Shown in pieces: positions 8,476 through 14,936 of a DNA stretch of 21,005 nucleotides (positions within the stretch are counted from its first letter, which is position 1; each line of letters starts with the position of its first letter). The notes beneath the pieces were generated by a model. That model was not told where the DNA came from and searched no databases. It saw only the letters and a list, made by a program, of their open reading frames with translations. Origin of the DNA: Bog-366 sp964501985 (lineage in GTDB: Bacteria > Acidobacteriota > Terriglobia > UBA7540); NCBI GenBank assembly GCA_964501985.1, contig CAZCVY010000112.1, forward strand, positions 1 through 21,005, read 5' to 3'. Made by a program: the position numbers and the translations under genes.

Positions 8476-8504
8476 TAAGGCGAAAAAGGCCGGAGAAATC
8501 TGCG
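8476..8504 (-). promoter_or_regulatory. shared upstream element, copy B (between sigma factor and kinase)
   Basis: The plus strand begins TAAGGCGAAA and ends TCTGCG; 21 of 29 positions equal copy A at 5474-5502. In the transcription direction it is followed by TATATATAG. A possible sigma70-style reading is TTCTCC, a 17-nt spacer, then TATATA. It lies 40 nt before the kinase GTG, so the kinase can probably be transcribed independently of the sigma gene. Confidence 0.5.
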
Positions 8505-8511
8505 ACAAATA

Positions 8512-9123
8512 TCAGGTTTTTTCGTCGGGAGGAGCTTTCTGGTCCAATTCACGCTGCAACCAAGCCTGGGCCACGCGAAGATGCCGGCGCACTTCGGCTA
8601 CGGGAAGACTCAGGGCCTCGGCGGATTCCTCGGCGGTCATGCCTCCGAAAAAACGCATCTCGATTAGCCGTGCCTTCAGGGTGTCTTGGCGCGCCAATTG
8701 CTCCAGGACCTCGTCAATGGCGAGGATCGTTGCCGGCTGATCGACGGGCATGCCGGCAGCCAATTCCAGCGACAACTTCGCCGCTCCGCCGCCGCGCTTC
8801 TCCGCATCGCGAATGCGCGCATGGTCGATCAGGACCTGGCGCATAACCTGCGCAGCGACACCCATGAAGTGCGCACGGCTTTGATAATCGGGGTGATCCT
8901 GCTTGACGAGCCGCGCATACGCCTCGTGGACCAAGGCAGTCGGCTGGAGCGTATGGTCAGGATGTTCGTTGCGCATGTAGCTTCGCGCCAACCGCCGCAG
9001 CTCGGGGTAGATCAAGGTCACCAGACGATCGAGGGCACCCTTGTCCCCGGAGGCGAACTCCTGAAGCAGAATTGTGATGGGCTGCTCCTGCGGCGATCGC
9101 GACATGCTGTCGGGGTTTTCCAT
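8512..9123 (-). CDS. ECF-type RNA polymerase sigma factor
   Basis: A 203-residue sigma factor. Region sigma-2 spans about 25-100 and carries HTLQPTALVHEAYARLV (57-73), a signature of an ECF group common in Acidobacteria and Planctomycetes and usually found beside serine/threonine kinases. Region sigma-4 (about 135-190) has the helix-turn-helix GGMTAEESAEALSLPVAEVR. No anti-sigma factor is encoded next to it, so the downstream kinase probably takes part in its control. The ATG at 9123 is used; AAGGAAG lies rather far upstream (about 14 nt). An alternative ATG at 9105 would give 197 residues but has no better ribosome binding site. The product should direct RNA polymerase to a dedicated promoter set, possibly including the two 29-bp elements in this window. 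Confidence 0.92.
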   Translation of the reverse strand: MENPDSMSRSPQEQPITILLQEFASGDKGALDRLVTLIYPELRRLARSYMRNEHPDHTLQPTALVHEAYARLVKQDHPDYQSRAHFMGVAAQVMRQVLIDHARIRDAEKRGGGAAKLSLELAAGMPVDQPATILAIDEVLEQLARQDTLKARLIEMRFFGGMTAEESAEALSLPVAEVRRHLRVAQAWLQRELDQKAPPDEKT

Positions 9124-9530
9124 ACTTGACGTTCCACTTCCTTAAGGGTACTCCTGACCGAAAGCCAATGCAACCGGGGGTAGAGTTTTGGGACAGAGCC
9201 CCTTGGGACTAAGGTAGGGCACCTTGCGTCCGGCGATAATGCCCTCTGAGCGGCCCAGTACCAAAATCCACCGTAATGCGTCAATTTGGCGTTCCGCAGT
9301 GATACCCTTCGCCGGCCAACGGACCCGATGACCGTGTAAACCCGTCGGTCGGCAAATTGTTTCGGGACTCGGTTCCGGGGAGCGATAGCATTGCGGGGGC
9401 TGCCAGGTGTATGGTAGTAGTTGGGCTAAAAATGGGAATGTAACCCCAGTCCGTACCGTAACTTACGGGACCGAGCCGGGAGGGGTACGGGATTCCCGTC
9501 AGTGGCGGGAACTTGGGGAGGCGACTGCCG
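9124..9530. other. divergent intergenic region between sigma factor and metallopeptidase genes
   Basis: About 400 nt without a convincing gene. It must hold both divergent promoters. I found no strong sigma70 pair for the sigma gene: a TTGACG on the reverse strand (9279-9284) lacks a good -10. Inverted repeats at 9451-9499 are listed separately. No tRNA or riboswitch family is recognised. Confidence 0.6.
9451..9499 (+). promoter_or_regulatory. overlapping inverted repeats in the metallopeptidase leader
   Basis: Two perfect 13-bp palindromes occur: CCGTAACTTACGG (9456-9468) and ACGGGATTCCCGT (9487-9499), with centres 31 bp apart, about three helical turns. A competing pair is also perfect: CCGTACC (9451-9457) with GGTACGG (9484-9490). 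The second pairing excludes both small hairpins. They end 31 nt before ATG 9531. They could be a dimeric regulator's tandem operators or an RNA switch. Confidence 0.4.
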
Positions 9531-10472
9531 ATGTTCGGAACCTGTCGCGGCATTATGACACTTATTTTCATAGCGATAGCAGGGTTGACCCTGCTTCCCT
9601 CGCCGCTCGGCCCAGCGGAGGCCGATCCGGCTGGTTTAGTCATACGGGTCGCAGGCGGCGAGATCCACGTCACCCTTCCGGACGAGCCGATGAAAGTCTC
9701 GTCGGAAGACCTGCTGCATTGGGTCAGGTCGGCGGCTCGCGCAGTTGCCCACTATTACGGCCATTTCCCCGTCCCCCACCTTACCCTTCAAATCCGGGCC
9801 GGCCGCCGGAACGGAGTGAATCATGGAGTCACCTATGCGAAAGGAGGTGGACTCATCAACGTTACCGTGGGAGCGGGCGCGGGCGTCGATGCCTTGAAAG
9901 ACGACTGGGTGTTGACCCACGAAATGATTCATCTGGCGTTCCCGTCCATGGCGGAAAATCACCATTGGATTGAAGAAGGGATTTCAACCTACGTAGAGCC
10001 GGTGGCCCGAGCGCAAGTAGGCCAGCTTCCGGCGGCCGAGGTGTGGAAGCAATTTATTCGAGACATGCCTCAGGGCGAGCCCGACTCCGGTGATCAAGGT
10101 CTGGACCAAACGCCGACCTGGGGACGTACGTATTGGGGAGGGGCGATGTTCTGCCTCGTCGCGGATGTTCAGATTCGGCAGCAAACCCGAAACCGCAAAG
10201 GCTTGCAGGATTCCCTGCGCGCAATTCTGGAACACGGCGGCGTCATCACCGAGGACTGGGACATCGATCGGACGTTGGCCATCGGTGACCGCGCAACGGG
10301 CACCCATGTGTTGCAAAGCCTCTATCAAGAGATGCGGGATAAACCGGCCCCCGTTGATCTTGAACAGCTCTGGCGGAAGCTCGGCGTGGCGCTCGAGAAT
10401 GGCGAAGTTGTATTTAACGATCAGGCGGCCGACGCGGCAATTCGCAAGGCCATCGTTTCGCCGGCCCATTAG
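9531..10472 (+). CDS. exported HExxH metallopeptidase-like protein (peptidase MA-type)
   Basis: A 313-residue protein with an N-terminal signal peptide (short basic start, then MTLIFIAIAGLTLLPS, and a likely cleavage after AEA near residue 31). The zinc motif HEMIH is at 130-134, followed after 14 residues by WIEEGISTY (E148/E149), the pattern of gluzincin proteases in which the Glu is the third zinc ligand. It probably acts in the periplasm or outside the cell. The gap between motif and Glu is shorter than in M1 enzymes and fits the peptidase MA-like group better. ATG 9531 was chosen over TTG 9513 because GGGGAGG lies 9 nt upstream and the signal peptide follows directly. ATG 9555 is a further alternative. 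Its substrate is unknown. It stands alone, divergent from the sigma/kinase operon. Confidence 0.8.
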   Translation: MFGTCRGIMTLIFIAIAGLTLLPSPLGPAEADPAGLVIRVAGGEIHVTLPDEPMKVSSEDLLHWVRSAARAVAHYYGHFPVPHLTLQIRAGRRNGVNHGVTYAKGGGLINVTVGAGAGVDALKDDWVLTHEMIHLAFPSMAENHHWIEEGISTYVEPVARAQVGQLPAAEVWKQFIRDMPQGEPDSGDQGLDQTPTWGRTYWGGAMFCLVADVQIRQQTRNRKGLQDSLRAILEHGGVITEDWDIDRTLAIGDRATGTHVLQSLYQEMRDKPAPVDLEQLWRKLGVALENGEVVFNDQAADAAIRKAIVSPAH

Positions 10473-10529
10473 CGTGTGCGTCCTAGCGGCGCCGCGCTTC
10501 TCGGGTCCCTGCCAAATGGCATCGTGCAA

Positions 10530-10557
10530 TTGACAATCTGGCAGCCCGTGCTATACT
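10530..10557 (+). promoter_or_regulatory. sigma70-like promoter of the Xre-RES toxin-antitoxin operon
   Basis: A consensus TTGACA (10530-10535), a 16-nt spacer and TATACT (10552-10557). The start codon ATG 10564 follows after only 6 nt, so transcription should begin at or next to the A of ATG. A GGAG exists but is only 2 nt from the ATG, too close to work. The transcript is probably leaderless. Confidence 0.7.
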
Positions 10558-10582
10558 GGAGACATGGGCCAGATTGCCAGTA
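10534..10582 (+). promoter_or_regulatory. operator-like inverted repeats over the antitoxin promoter
   Basis: CAATCTGG (10534-10541) and CCAGATTG (10569-10576) are perfect inverted copies flanking the -10 box and the start codon. Overlapping pairs also occur: CTGGCA (10538-10543) with TGCCAG (10575-10580), and TACTGG (10554-10559) with CCAGTA (10577-10582). The site fits autorepression by the Xre-type antitoxin, as is usual for such operons. Binding itself is inferred. Confidence 0.5.
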
Positions 10583-11043
10583 CAGGTATTTCTCGTGTGT
10601 CGCCAAGGACCTTGCCGCGTCCTTCGCTGCGTTTTAGGACGCGCGGCGGAAGTTTGGGCCTGACTGCAACCCGAACTGACCATCTGGTTTCTCAAATCGA
10701 GACCGGACTCCCCTTTAAAACTCTACCATCGCTCGCGGTTTCAAGCGGTTTGTCTATTTCCCAGATCGCCTCAGCCCTCGGAATCCCGGATCGAACCCTG
10801 GCTCGACGCAAGGCGGCCGGAAGGTTCGCGCCGGATGAATCGGAGCGGTTGCTACGGGTCTCGACCATATTTGAGAAGGCAGTAGAATTGTTTGAAGGCG
10901 ACGTCGCCGGGGCGGTAGAGTGGCTGACCCGTCCAGAGAAGGCGTTGGGGCAGCGAACTCCCCTAAGCTATTCGCGCACTGAATTAGGAGCGCGCGAGGT
11001 CGAGAGCCTGATGGGTCGGCTTGAGCACGGGGTCTTCTCTTAA
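10564..11043 (+). CDS. Xre/MbcA/ParS-family antitoxin of a RES toxin
   Basis: A 159-residue antitoxin. Residues about 65-100 form the Xre-like helix-turn-helix (LSISQIASALGIPDRTLARR). The C-terminal toxin-binding domain follows, with SERLLRVSTIFEKAVELF, VEWLTRPEKALGQRTPLSY and the closing GAREVESLMGRLEHGV, the hallmark of the MbcA/ParS group. It should neutralise the RES-domain toxin encoded next and repress its own promoter as part of the complex. The first 50 residues are basic and less conserved. ATG 10564 is the first in-frame start after a strong promoter. Its stop codon overlaps the toxin start by one base (TAATG), so the pair is translationally coupled. The usual length is about 130-160, so the gene looks complete. 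Confidence 0.88.
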   Translation: MGQIASTGISRVSPRTLPRPSLRFRTRGGSLGLTATRTDHLVSQIETGLPFKTLPSLAVSSGLSISQIASALGIPDRTLARRKAAGRFAPDESERLLRVSTIFEKAVELFEGDVAGAVEWLTRPEKALGQRTPLSYSRTELGAREVESLMGRLEHGVFS

Positions 11044-11519
11044 TGATCATGGCTTGGCGGATCGTCAAGCGGAAGCACGCCAGGACGGCATTCACCGGCG
11101 AGGGGGCCAGGCTCTATGGCGGGCGCTGGAACAGCCCGGGAGTCGCGATTGTCTACACGGCAGAATCTCAATCCCTTGCTGCCCTCGAGATGGTTGTTCA
11201 TCTTGACTCGTCGGCGCTGCTTCTCAGTTATGTAGCGTTTGAAGTCGGGATCGACGAATCCCTTGTCTCCAAGGTCGGGCCATCAAAGCTTCCGAGAAAC
11301 TGGAGAGCTGACCCTCCTCCAATGAGGGCTCGCGAGGTCGGAGACGCTTGGGCGAGGTCGGGTAAGTCAGCGGTTTTGCAGGTTCCCAGCGCAACGCTTC
11401 CAGCGGAATACAATTTCCTTCTGAACCCTCGCCACCCTGACTTTTCAAGACTGGCAATTGGCAAGCCGTCTACCTTCCAATTTGATGCTCGCCTGGTGCG
11501 GCGTAGTGGGCCGGCTTGA
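11043..11519 (+). CDS. RES-domain toxin (NAD+-degrading family)
   Basis: A 158-residue RES-domain protein. Members of this family act as toxins that destroy NAD+ or ADP-ribosylate targets; the partner antitoxin fits the characterised MbcTA/ParST type. The name-giving conserved Arg, Glu and Ser are visible as R28 (YGGRWNSPG), E49 (SLAALEMVVHL) and S116 (LQVPSATLPAEYNFLLNP), and the N-terminal MAWRIVKRKHARTAFTGEGA is typical. All key positions are present, so the toxin should be active. It starts at ATG 11043, overlapping the antitoxin stop; ATG 11049 is an alternative just inside. Whether it acts by NAD+ phosphorolysis or by another NAD-dependent reaction cannot be told from sequence. Confidence 0.88.
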   Translation: MIMAWRIVKRKHARTAFTGEGARLYGGRWNSPGVAIVYTAESQSLAALEMVVHLDSSALLLSYVAFEVGIDESLVSKVGPSKLPRNWRADPPPMRAREVGDAWARSGKSAVLQVPSATLPAEYNFLLNPRHPDFSRLAIGKPSTFQFDARLVRRSGPA

Positions 11520-11577
11520 AGCGCCGCAAGCTACGAGCATATCGAGCATTGGATCACGCGCACGCGAACGCCGGGGC

Positions 11578-11596
11578 CTTTCGTGAGTCGCGAAAG
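11578..11596. terminator. weak hairpin between convergent genes
   Basis: CTTTCG (11578-11583) and CGAAAG (11591-11596) form a 6-bp stem with a 7-nt loop, located between the RES toxin stop and the stop of the reverse-strand gene. There is no T-run on either side, so its role as a terminator is doubtful. Confidence 0.25.
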
Positions 11597-11608
11597 CTCT
11601 GGCATCCC

Positions 11609-12076
11609 TCAGTTGGAGATCAGAGTGCGGCCAGGCGCGGGGGTGGCGGATCCTTGGCCCAGCATCCAACGATCCGTCTGCATCTGGATATCCAAGGGAG
11701 GATCTCGGCGGGATGGAGATGCCGGGAAAGCGACATCCTTGTCGGAGCCGGCAAAGCCAATCGCATTGATGGCGGTGAAGCCCTCAGGATGTTTGCTGAC
11801 AAAGACGGTGTTGTGGGTCGCGATTTTGTCCAGTGTGGAAACGACCCCTTGGACCGTCGCTACAATCCGCCCCTTGCGAGCGAACGTCACCGTGGCGCGA
11901 GTGCCCTGAAGGTTGCACTGAATATCGTAAAGACCTGGTCGCAAGTCAATTCCTGCAACCACCATGGGATGTGGCAAATTAACGAGTTGGTCCTCAGCGG
12001 CTTGCGCTCCGCTGGCGGCTGCCAGCACGACTCCGATGGCCAAGACTGACATCGTGGGGAACTTCGGCATCTTCAT
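11609..12076 (-). CDS. small exported protein of unknown function
   Basis: A 155-residue protein with a clear signal peptide: basic start MKMPK, hydrophobic MSVLAIGVVLAAASG, and a probable cleavage after AQA (about residue 26). The mature part begins with a short beta-rich region (PGLYDIQCNL, TRATVTFARKGRIVATVQGV), then a segment with alternating hydrophobic residues. I recognise no named domain; small secreted proteins of this look are frequent in Acidobacteria, but that is only an impression. GGGAGG lies 8 nt before ATG 12076, a strong ribosome binding site. It is a single gene, convergent with the RES toxin and divergent from the LytS operon. The last 30 residues are polar and look disordered. 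Confidence 0.75.
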   Translation of the reverse strand: MKMPKFPTMSVLAIGVVLAAASGAQAAEDQLVNLPHPMVVAGIDLRPGLYDIQCNLQGTRATVTFARKGRIVATVQGVVSTLDKIATHNTVFVSKHPEGFTAINAIGFAGSDKDVAFPASPSRRDPPLDIQMQTDRWMLGQGSATPAPGRTLISN

Positions 12077-12588
12077 CTGCGTATCCTCCCATTGAAGATC
12101 TCAAGAAGGGTCCGGGGCAGGGCCTCTCCCGTTGCATCGCGAGTGATGAACTGAAGACTCCAGCCGATCTGCGGGAAGGGCTTGCAGCGAGTGCTTCCCT
12201 CAGCTCCCCCGACTCTTTGTGATGACCTTATGGCCCCGTGAACGTCATACATCCAGCGGGCGCGTTGGCGCGTCGCCGGATGCGCGCATTAGAGCAGTTC
12301 GGGACAAAGATCGACAATGATGATGTGACAAGCGGGGAGCCTCTTGGGGTGGGATGTCCGGTAGAAGTGACAAGCCCGCCCCGCCGCCGATGAGGAAAGC
12401 TTAAAGGGAAGAAGAGCAACATCCGGGTTGCTCAGTTCTTGCGGCGACTTCAAGATGAATTGAGTGCAACGCGTCGCCGCGGCGACGGTGGGCGGCCAAC
12501 TCTCATTGCGGATAGAGCTTTCGCGGAGGCCTGGGACGGATCACGCTGTTTGCGGTACTGACACACGTCCCCATGGGATGCGATGCCT
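12077..12588. other. intergenic region upstream of the LytS operon
   Basis: About 510 nt with no convincing gene. Visible structures are a 7-bp hairpin, GAGCAAC (12414-12420) with GTTGCTC (12427-12433), and a perfect 14-bp palindrome GTCGCCGCGGCGAC (12473-12486). GTGACAAGC occurs twice about 40 nt apart (near 12325 and 12367). A 51-codon frame from GTG 12237 has no ribosome binding site or known domain. Confidence 0.5.
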
Positions 12589-12616
12589 TTGAAAGGGCTT
12601 AAATCATGTGTATTCT
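12589..12616 (+). promoter_or_regulatory. sigma70-like promoter of the LytS/LytTR operon
   Basis: TTGAAA (12589-12594), a 16-nt spacer and TATTCT (12611-12616). The predicted start near 12623 gives a leader of about 17 nt before ATG 12640, which carries only a weak AGGA. Confidence 0.5.
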
Positions 12617-12639
12617 GGATCTAGGATACTCACAACGAA

Positions 12640-13815
12640 ATGAACTGGACCGGGTTCACCAAACCATGGGCCGTGCCAACCGCGCGAAAGTGGGCGCGCC
12701 AATTCGCCATTATCTTCACCGTATGGACCGCGTCCGGTCTGTTTATGGCGGGCCAATGGTACATCTTGATGCGGGGAAGCCGTTATCCGCCTTCCTTGAA
12801 GACTGTACTGATTCCTACCCTCCTCACTCGGTGGATTTTTGCCCTTCTCACTCCGGCGGTTCTGTGGCTCTCAGCGCGGTTCCCATTCCGGCCGGGTCGG
12901 TGGATGAAAAGCGTAGCGTGGCATCTGCTCGGGGCGCTCGGATTCCTGTTCGTGTGGGTGAGTATCCGTTTGCCACTCTACCCCATTACCGACCCGCGAA
13001 CGGGGAAACAGGTTGGCCTCTCCTGGCAACTGTATCGCGACGTGATACTCGAGGACGAACTCTACTCCATCATGATCTATGGCACGATCGTCGCGGTCAG
13101 CCAACTCTGGGGATACTATCGCGAGTACCGGGAGCGCGAGGTGCGCGCCTCACGGCTGGAGGCGGAGTTAGCGCGGGCTGAGCTGAAGGTCCTGAAAATG
13201 CAAATGGATCCCCATTTTCTTTTCGCGACTCTACATTCCGTGTCAACCCTGATCCACCAGGATGTTGAAGCTGCCGACGATCTGGTCGCGAGCCTGAGCG
13301 AATTGTTACGAATTAACCTGGACGCTGCCGACGAACAAGAGGTCACCCTCAAACGTGAGATTGACTACTTTAACGTCTATGTCGAGGTCCAACGAATTCG
13401 ATTTGGCAGCCGGCTGGCTGTCGACGTCGCAGTTGATCCCAAGGCACTCGATGCCCTGGTGCCCAACATGATCCTACCCGCCCTCGTCGAGAATTCCATC
13501 GGGCGCAGCATGGAGGAGAGCGACCGACCGGGCCAAGTGGGAATTCGATCGGAACTTAGAGCCGGAAAGCTCCGGATCGAAATCAATGACGATCTTCCCC
13601 GGAAACAAGGCGCAGAAGAACGGTGCGTCGAGACTGAGACTGGACTGGCCAACACTCGGGCCAGACTTCAGCATCTATATGGAGAGTCCCACTATTTTTC
13701 GCTGGGGATGAAATCTGGCGGCGGTTCATGCCTCGCGCTGGAAATCCCCCTAAACATAAAGCCGGCGGAGCCGGAGGAGCAGCCTGCGGTTCAACCCTTA
13801 TTTGAGGTGAATTAG
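12640..13815 (+). CDS. LytS/YehU-type histidine kinase, likely catalytically degenerate
   Basis: A 391-residue membrane protein of the His_kinase family. Four hydrophobic segments are visible (about 22-44, 55-78, 90-110, 140-157), then a coiled linker, then the phosphorylation region LKMQMDPHFLFATLHSVSTL with His192 present. The usual FNTL has become FATL. The ATP-binding domain is eroded relative to its downstream paralog: the N box LVENAVKHG reads LVENSIGRS (Lys and His lost), the G1 box DDGPGL reads NDDLPRK, and GIGLVNT reads TGLANT. It therefore probably cannot bind ATP normally and may act as a sensor or scaffold, perhaps in a heterodimer with the next gene product. The stop overlaps the next start by one base (TAGTG). 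Promoter TTGAAA/TATTCT lies upstream. Confidence 0.85.
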   Translation: MNWTGFTKPWAVPTARKWARQFAIIFTVWTASGLFMAGQWYILMRGSRYPPSLKTVLIPTLLTRWIFALLTPAVLWLSARFPFRPGRWMKSVAWHLLGALGFLFVWVSIRLPLYPITDPRTGKQVGLSWQLYRDVILEDELYSIMIYGTIVAVSQLWGYYREYREREVRASRLEAELARAELKVLKMQMDPHFLFATLHSVSTLIHQDVEAADDLVASLSELLRINLDAADEQEVTLKREIDYFNVYVEVQRIRFGSRLAVDVAVDPKALDALVPNMILPALVENSIGRSMEESDRPGQVGIRSELRAGKLRIEINDDLPRKQGAEERCVETETGLANTRARLQHLYGESHYFSLGMKSGGGSCLALEIPLNIKPAEPEEQPAVQPLFEVN

Positions 13816-14936
13816 TGTTCAGGGAGCGCGCCAAACAATTCGGGGTCATTCTGGCCACCTGGACGTTCATGGGCGTTTTTTACGGGTGGGAGATCTATTT
13901 GTTCAAGGTTCATGCCCATCAGCCAATCCCCCTTCGACTCTCCGTGATCAGAGCCCTACCGGATTTTTGGATATTCGCAGCGCTGACCCCGGCGGTGCTT
14001 TGGTTTAACTCCCGCTTCCGCTTCCGGCGGGAGAGATGGGTGCTGTTCGTCGGGGTCCACCTTTCTGCAACCGTGACCTTTCTCACCCTCTGGACGACTC
14101 TCAAAGTGGCGCTGTATCCCGTGGCCGATTTGCTTGCTGGAACTGCCTCGCCCCGGACTTGGAGCCTGTTTCGAATGCTGTGGATTGATAACGCCCACGA
14201 CGCATTCTGGTTCTATGGCACGATTGTCGCGGTCAGTGAACTGCTGCATTTCCAGCGGAAATGCCGGGAGCGCGAAACCCGGGCCGCCATCCTTGAATTC
14301 CAACTTTCTCGGGCGCAGTTGACCGCCCTCAAGATGCAGTTGGACCCGCATTTTCTTTTTAACACGCTGCACTCGGTTTCCAGCTTGATGCACGAAGACG
14401 CCGCGGCGGCTGACAAAACGGTGAACCGCCTCAGCGATCTTCTGCGCATGAGTCTCGAAAACGGGGATGATCAGGAGGTGACGTTAAGGCGCGAGATGGA
14501 ATTCCTCGATGGGTATCTGGACATTCAAAAGACGCGCCTGAGGGACCGCCTGACCGTTCGTCTGCACCTGGATCCGCGCACGCTCGATGCGATGGTTCCC
14601 AACATGATTCTGCAACCGCTTGTGGAGAACGCCGTGAAGCATGGAATCGCCGCGCGCACGACCCCCGGCAACCTCGACATCCGGGCGGAAGACCGCGGTG
14701 AGGTTCTTCGCCTCGAAATCATCGACGACGGACCAGGATTGAGTGTGGCCCGGGCGAATGAACCCACCAAAGGCATTGGCCTTGTTAATACCCGCGCGCG
14801 ACTGCAGCAGTTGTACGGCGGTATTCATCAATTCAGCCTGAACACGCCCCCGGGCGGCGGAATGCAGGTGCGACTCGACATACCTTTCCGCCAGCACGGT
14901 GCTACCACACAGAATGAGAGGCTGCATGGCAATTAG
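13815..14936 (+). CDS. LytS/YehU-type sensor histidine kinase (intact)
   Basis: A 373-residue inner-membrane kinase. Four hydrophobic segments in the first 145 residues form the sensor part. A short coiled linker leads to LKMQLDPHFLFNTLHSVSSL with the phospho-accepting His179, then an ATPase domain with a complete N box (ENAVKHG, 271-277), G1 box DDGPGL (304-309) and G2 GIGLVNTRARL (320-330). It should phosphorylate the LytTR regulator encoded next. The GTG start at 13815 overlaps the preceding stop codon, and GAGG lies 7 nt upstream. It overlaps the response regulator gene by 11 nt. Along its whole length it is similar to the preceding kinase (for example ALTPAVLW and YGTIVAVS are shared), so the two arose by tandem duplication. 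The ligand is unknown; there is no separate extracellular sensor domain. Confidence 0.93.
   Translation: MFRERAKQFGVILATWTFMGVFYGWEIYLFKVHAHQPIPLRLSVIRALPDFWIFAALTPAVLWFNSRFRFRRERWVLFVGVHLSATVTFLTLWTTLKVALYPVADLLAGTASPRTWSLFRMLWIDNAHDAFWFYGTIVAVSELLHFQRKCRERETRAAILEFQLSRAQLTALKMQLDPHFLFNTLHSVSSLMHEDAAAADKTVNRLSDLLRMSLENGDDQEVTLRREMEFLDGYLDIQKTRLRDRLTVRLHLDPRTLDAMVPNMILQPLVENAVKHGIAARTTPGNLDIRAEDRGEVLRLEIIDDGPGLSVARANEPTKGIGLVNTRARLQQLYGGIHQFSLNTPPGGGMQVRLDIPFRQHGATTQNERLHGN

Noticed and set aside
9256..9284. TTGACG on the reverse strand as promoter of the ECF sigma gene
   Set aside because: No acceptable -10 box lies 16-18 nt downstream.
12228..12422. 64-codon reverse frame and a 51-codon forward frame (12237-12393) in the intergenic region
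   Set aside because: No ribosome binding sites and no family recognised; each could be a remnant of a lost gene but nothing supports this.
12606..13181. 191-codon frame overlapping the first LytS gene
   Set aside because: It overlaps a clearly conserved gene in another frame, and its translation has no membrane segments or known motifs.
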